Assembly: GCA_964636325.1 (NCBI GenBank)
Contig: CAZWRV010000051.1
Location: forward strand, 1 to 41,595
Direction of reading: 5' to 3'
Length of the DNA stretch: 41,595 nt
Origin: CAZWRV01 sp964636325
GTDB taxonomy: Bacteria > Verrucomicrobiota > Lentisphaeria > Victivallales > GWF2-50-93
Of this stretch, positions 39,578-41,595 are shown one piece after another. The notes under the pieces were generated by a model, which was not told where the DNA came from, made no database searches, and worked only from the letters and a program-made list of their open reading frames with translations. A program made the position numbers and the translations under genes. How positions within the stretch are numbered: the first letter of the stretch is position 1; each line of letters begins with the position of its first letter.

Positions 39578-39619
39578 CGACTGCAATCGACTGCGGCCGA
39601 CCGCAACCGGTCGCGGTCG
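39578..39619 (+). repeat. 42-bp element of four 10-bp CGACYGC units, copy C
   Basis: Four 10-base units beginning CGACTGCAAT, CGACTGCGGC, CGACCGCAAC and CGGTCGCGGT, then CG and a run of seven A. It begins 16 bases after the DUF3300 stop codon and ends just before the ribosome-binding site of the DUF2950 gene. Confidence 0.75.
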
Positions 39620-39640
39620 AAAAAAAGTAAAGGAGCAAAG

Positions 39641-40552
39641 ATGAACAAGACAGCATATTCCCTTCTCGCGGCGCTCATGTCGCTTCTAATCTCCGGCTGC
39701 ACCAGCATCAGGCCTGAACTAGGCCAGGCCTCGTTCAAAACCCCCGACGAGGCTGTCGCCGCCATAAAGGATGCGGCGAAAAAGAACGACACCGCGCGGC
39801 TCATGGAAATCCTCGGCCCCAAAGGTGAAATCATAATTTGCTCGGGCGACACGAAGGCCGATTCCGACGCGCTGAAATGGTTCGCCGAGAAGGCCGATGA
39901 AAAGATAGAACTTAAAAAGGAGGAGGAAACAGTCTTCGTCGAACTCGGCAAGGACGCCTGGCCTTTCCCCGTCCCCTTGAACGAATACGACGGCAAGTGG
40001 TTCTTCCACACTGCGGCGGGCATAGAGGAAATCGTGAACAGGAGAATAGGCCGCAACGAGCTCTGCACCATACAGGTCTGCCGGGAACTCGTCGCCGCGC
40101 AGGAGGAGTTCGCGAATATGAAGGCCGCACCCGGCGCACTCAAGGAATATGCCGCTAAAATTCTGAGCTCGAAGGGCAAGTTCGACGGTCTCTACTGGGA
40201 CGAGAAGGAGAAGCCCGGCAGCCCCGTCGGCGCGGCCGTCGCACTCGCATCCAGCGAAATCAAGCAGCCCATGACTCCGAAACCATACCACGGATATTTC
40301 TTCAAGGTCCTCCACGGACAGAGCGTGTCCGCACCCGGCGGTGAAAAAAGCTACCTCAAGGACGGCAGGATGACCGGCGGCTTCGCCTTCCTCGCGTACC
40401 CGGCGAAATACGGCGTATCAGGGATCAAGACCTTCATCGTCTCAAAGACCGGTGTCGTATTCGAGAAGAACCTCGGGCCAGAAACTGCGAAAATCGCACC
40501 CGCGATCTCCGAATACGACCCCGACGACTCATGGTCGCCGGTGAGCTATTGA
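39641..40552 (+). CDS. DUF2950 lipoprotein
   Basis: 303 residues. N-terminal MNKTAYSLLAALMSLLISGC has a standard lipobox (ISGC, Cys20), predicting a lipid-anchored envelope protein. The mature part has the family features FKTPDEAVAAIKDAAKKNDT, LMEILGPKGE, EYDGKWFFHTAAGIEEIVNRRIGRNEL, and near the end HGYFFKVLHGQ, MTGGFAFLAYPAKYGVSGIKTFIV and GVVFEKNLGPET. The role is unknown. AAAGGAGC lies six bases before ATG 39641. It directly follows the DUF3300 gene, with only the 42-bp repeat between them, and the pairing recurs in other Gram-negative genomes. Confidence 0.9.
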   Translation: MNKTAYSLLAALMSLLISGCTSIRPELGQASFKTPDEAVAAIKDAAKKNDTARLMEILGPKGEIIICSGDTKADSDALKWFAEKADEKIELKKEEETVFVELGKDAWPFPVPLNEYDGKWFFHTAAGIEEIVNRRIGRNELCTIQVCRELVAAQEEFANMKAAPGALKEYAAKILSSKGKFDGLYWDEKEKPGSPVGAAVALASSEIKQPMTPKPYHGYFFKVLHGQSVSAPGGEKSYLKDGRMTGGFAFLAYPAKYGVSGIKTFIVSKTGVVFEKNLGPETAKIAPAISEYDPDDSWSPVSY

Positions 40553-40553
40553 C

Positions 40554-40694
40554 TTCAGAATTCCTGATTTGAAGCGGACGGTAGCGAAGTATGGTATGAA
40601 TTCAGCAAACTACGCCCTTTTGCTGAATTCATGCATAGAGTATGTGCTGGCTTTTGCCTGCGCAGTGGGGTACAAGCGGGTCAGGAAATCTGAA
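40554..40694. repeat. TTCAGATTTCC-ended element, long copy containing a CTACGCCCT-loop hairpin
   Basis: Ends TTCAGAATTCCTGA and TCAGGAAATCTGAA are inverted repeats. In the middle are perfect 14-base arms, ATGAATTCAGCAAA (40596-40609) and its complement (40619-40632), around the loop CTACGCCCT, identical to the loop at 29440-29448. The right end overlaps the stop codon of the PIG-L gene (40681-40683). It fills the convergent gap. Confidence 0.65.
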
Positions 40695-41436
40695 ACATCT
40701 CCGCCTCGAACGCCTCGGCGTATTTTTCAGGGATGCCGAGCTCCTGGGCGATGCCGCGGTTGACTCTCAGTATGCGGTCGTCGAAGCCGTGGCCGCGCGT
40801 GTTCAAGTTCCTGCTTTGCTGGGATTTGTGGCATCGCAGCAGCTCGCCCTTCCATGTTGCCTGTCCCTCGCCGAAAGGCATGTGGAAGTCAACCCGCATT
40901 TCTATCGTCTTCGGATCCTTGATGAGGAAGGCCCCGAGCGGATATCCCGCCTTAGATGCCCACTTCTTGAACATTGAGCATATGTTTTGATGTCCTGTGT
41001 TCGTGTCGTTGCCGTGCGGGAGGAATACGATATCCGGCCTGCTTCCGTTTAAAATTGCAGAGACAATCTCGAGGCCCTCCGGACAGTCCCGCGGCTGGTC
41101 GTCATTGTCCTTCGGGAGCGCGACGAACTTCAACGCGTCGTCGGGCAGACCGAAGAAGCGGCAGCTAGCCTTCTGCTCCTCGATCCTGGTCCTCTGCTTG
41201 TTTTCCGGAGTCGGCGGACGGCAGAAGGAGTCCTCGACGCCGCTGCAGGTGGGGACGACGGCGACCTGGAGCTGGGCGCCGCCTTGACGGAAATGCCTAA
41301 GCGTCACGCCTATCGCGTCGAAGTCGTCCGGATGCGGCGCAAGCATGAAGATGCGCAGTTCCCTCGGGATCGACAAATCCCTCAGAGAGCGGGAACGGCC
41401 GGAACCGCTTATTTTAAAAACTGACAATTTGTCCAT
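40681..41436 (-). CDS. PIG-L family deacetylase
   Basis: 251 residues from ATG 41436; the ORF is open to 41556, but the extra 40 residues are repeat-derived. Zinc-site motif APHPDDFDAIG (about 32-42) corresponds to the family's AHPDDE, with Phe-Asp in place of Glu at the end. The second metal-site region is FLPHGNDTNTGHQNI. Members remove N-acetyl groups from GlcNAc-containing lipids, mycothiol or bacillithiol precursors and antibiotics; the substrate here is unknown. AGAGGAG lies only about two bases before the ATG, closer than usual. The stop codon lies within an intergenic repeat, so the element may have defined or changed the C-terminus (AEMFQIS). Confidence 0.85.
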   Translation of the reverse strand: MDKLSVFKISGSGRSRSLRDLSIPRELRIFMLAPHPDDFDAIGVTLRHFRQGGAQLQVAVVPTCSGVEDSFCRPPTPENKQRTRIEEQKASCRFFGLPDDALKFVALPKDNDDQPRDCPEGLEIVSAILNGSRPDIVFLPHGNDTNTGHQNICSMFKKWASKAGYPLGAFLIKDPKTIEMRVDFHMPFGEGQATWKGELLRCHKSQQSRNLNTRGHGFDDRILRVNRGIAQELGIPEKYAEAFEAEMFQIS

Positions 41437-41463
41437 ATCTCCTCTGAAACTCACCTGAAGTAA

Positions 41464-41483
41464 CGCAGACATTCCTGTCTGCG
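41464..41483. repeat. 8-4-8 hairpin, copy 4
   Basis: CGCAGACATTCCTGTCTGCG: perfect 8-base arms, loop TTCC. Upstream of the PIG-L gene. Confidence 0.75.
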
Positions 41484-41487
41484 GCAT

Positions 41488-41507
41488 CGCAGGTAGGAAT
41501 ACCTGCG
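41488..41507 (-). repeat. 8-4-8 hairpin, copy 5
   Basis: On the minus strand CGCAGGTATTCCTACCTGCG: perfect arms, loop TTCC. It lies four bases from copy 4 in the opposite orientation, so the two form a head-to-head pair. Confidence 0.75.
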
Positions 41508-41575
41508 CTACTTTAAGTTTCACCCCGACAAAACTACGGCCACCGCAGACGGGCACTCCTCTGAAACTCGCCCAT

Positions 41576-41594
41576 CTTTGTCGCGAACTTTGTC
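41576..41594 (-). repeat. 12-bp GACAAAG tandem repeat, copy 3 (cut by the window edge)
   Basis: On the minus strand GACAAAG appears twice, 12 bases apart, as at 15517-15547 and 29488-29518. The tract probably continues beyond the end of the window. Confidence 0.5.
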
Positions 41595-41595
41595 G

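Overview
The window is 41.6 kb of GC-rich bacterial chromosome carrying about 32 protein genes and no rRNA, tRNA or CRISPR array that I can recognise. LpxI (lipid A synthesis), a membrane-bound nucleotide-sugar dehydratase, exported proteins and a likely lipoprotein point to a Gram-negative cell envelope. A URO-D-family enzyme, a sialate O-acetylesterase, [NiFe]-hydrogenase maturation genes and large TPR/coiled-coil and Ig-like exported proteins suggest an anaerobic, polysaccharide-using member of the PVC group (Lentisphaerae or Kiritimatiellae-like) or a related candidate phylum. That placement is inference only.

Layout. 0.4-2.9 kb (-): URO-D-family enzyme and an MFS transporter. 3.3-6.9 kb (+): a UDP-sugar 4,6-dehydratase, a MORN/YwqK-like protein and lpxI, all envelope related. 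7.0-8.7 kb (-): an operon of a PEBP-like protein, an FHA protein and a Cys-motif protein of unknown function. 8.9-11.5 kb: a SpoU methyltransferase (+) facing an EttA-type ABC-F protein (-). 11.8-17.3 kb (+): a 972-residue coiled-coil/TPR protein, a small membrane-anchored protein and a polytopic GT-C-like membrane protein with TPRs. 17.5-23.3 kb (-): a stand-alone AICAR transformylase and a translationally coupled sbcD-sbcC pair. 23.6-26.2 kb (-): an 861-residue exported protein with six Ig/cadherin-like repeats. 26.3-29.1 kb (-): a tight pyrR-pyrB-pyrC operon. 29.6-37.6 kb (-): a PHP phosphoesterase and the hyp genes in the order hypF', hypC, hypD, [sialate esterase, vapB, vapC], hypE, hypA. 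37.7-40.6 kb (+): cyclophilin, DUF3300 and DUF2950 proteins. 40.7-41.4 kb (-): a PIG-L deacetylase.

The most unusual content is between the genes. Almost every intergenic space holds one or more short palindromic or periodic repeats, and these fall into at least eight families. They include a 20-bp hairpin with 8-bp covarying arms and a TTNY loop (5 copies); a 42-bp element built from four degenerate 10-bp units (3 full copies and one three-unit copy); a ~105-bp MITE-like element (2 inverted copies); a ~90-bp element with TTCAGATTTCC ends; a hairpin with an identical CTACGCCCT loop on different 14-16-bp arms, both times nested in another element; 12-bp GACAAAG repeats; 10-bp CCTGCCGATA repeats flanking one gene; and CCAATAAC repeats occupying the translation-start region of three genes. 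No transposase or REP-associated tyrosine transposase is present, so any mobilising function would be encoded elsewhere.

Gene-level oddities are a HypF homologue reduced to its Kae1-like carbamoyltransferase domain, a toxin-antitoxin pair and an esterase inside the hyp cluster, a hypC ribosome-binding site enclosed in a hairpin, a G10 tract at the hypC/hypD junction, and an AICAR transformylase without its IMP cyclohydrolase domain.
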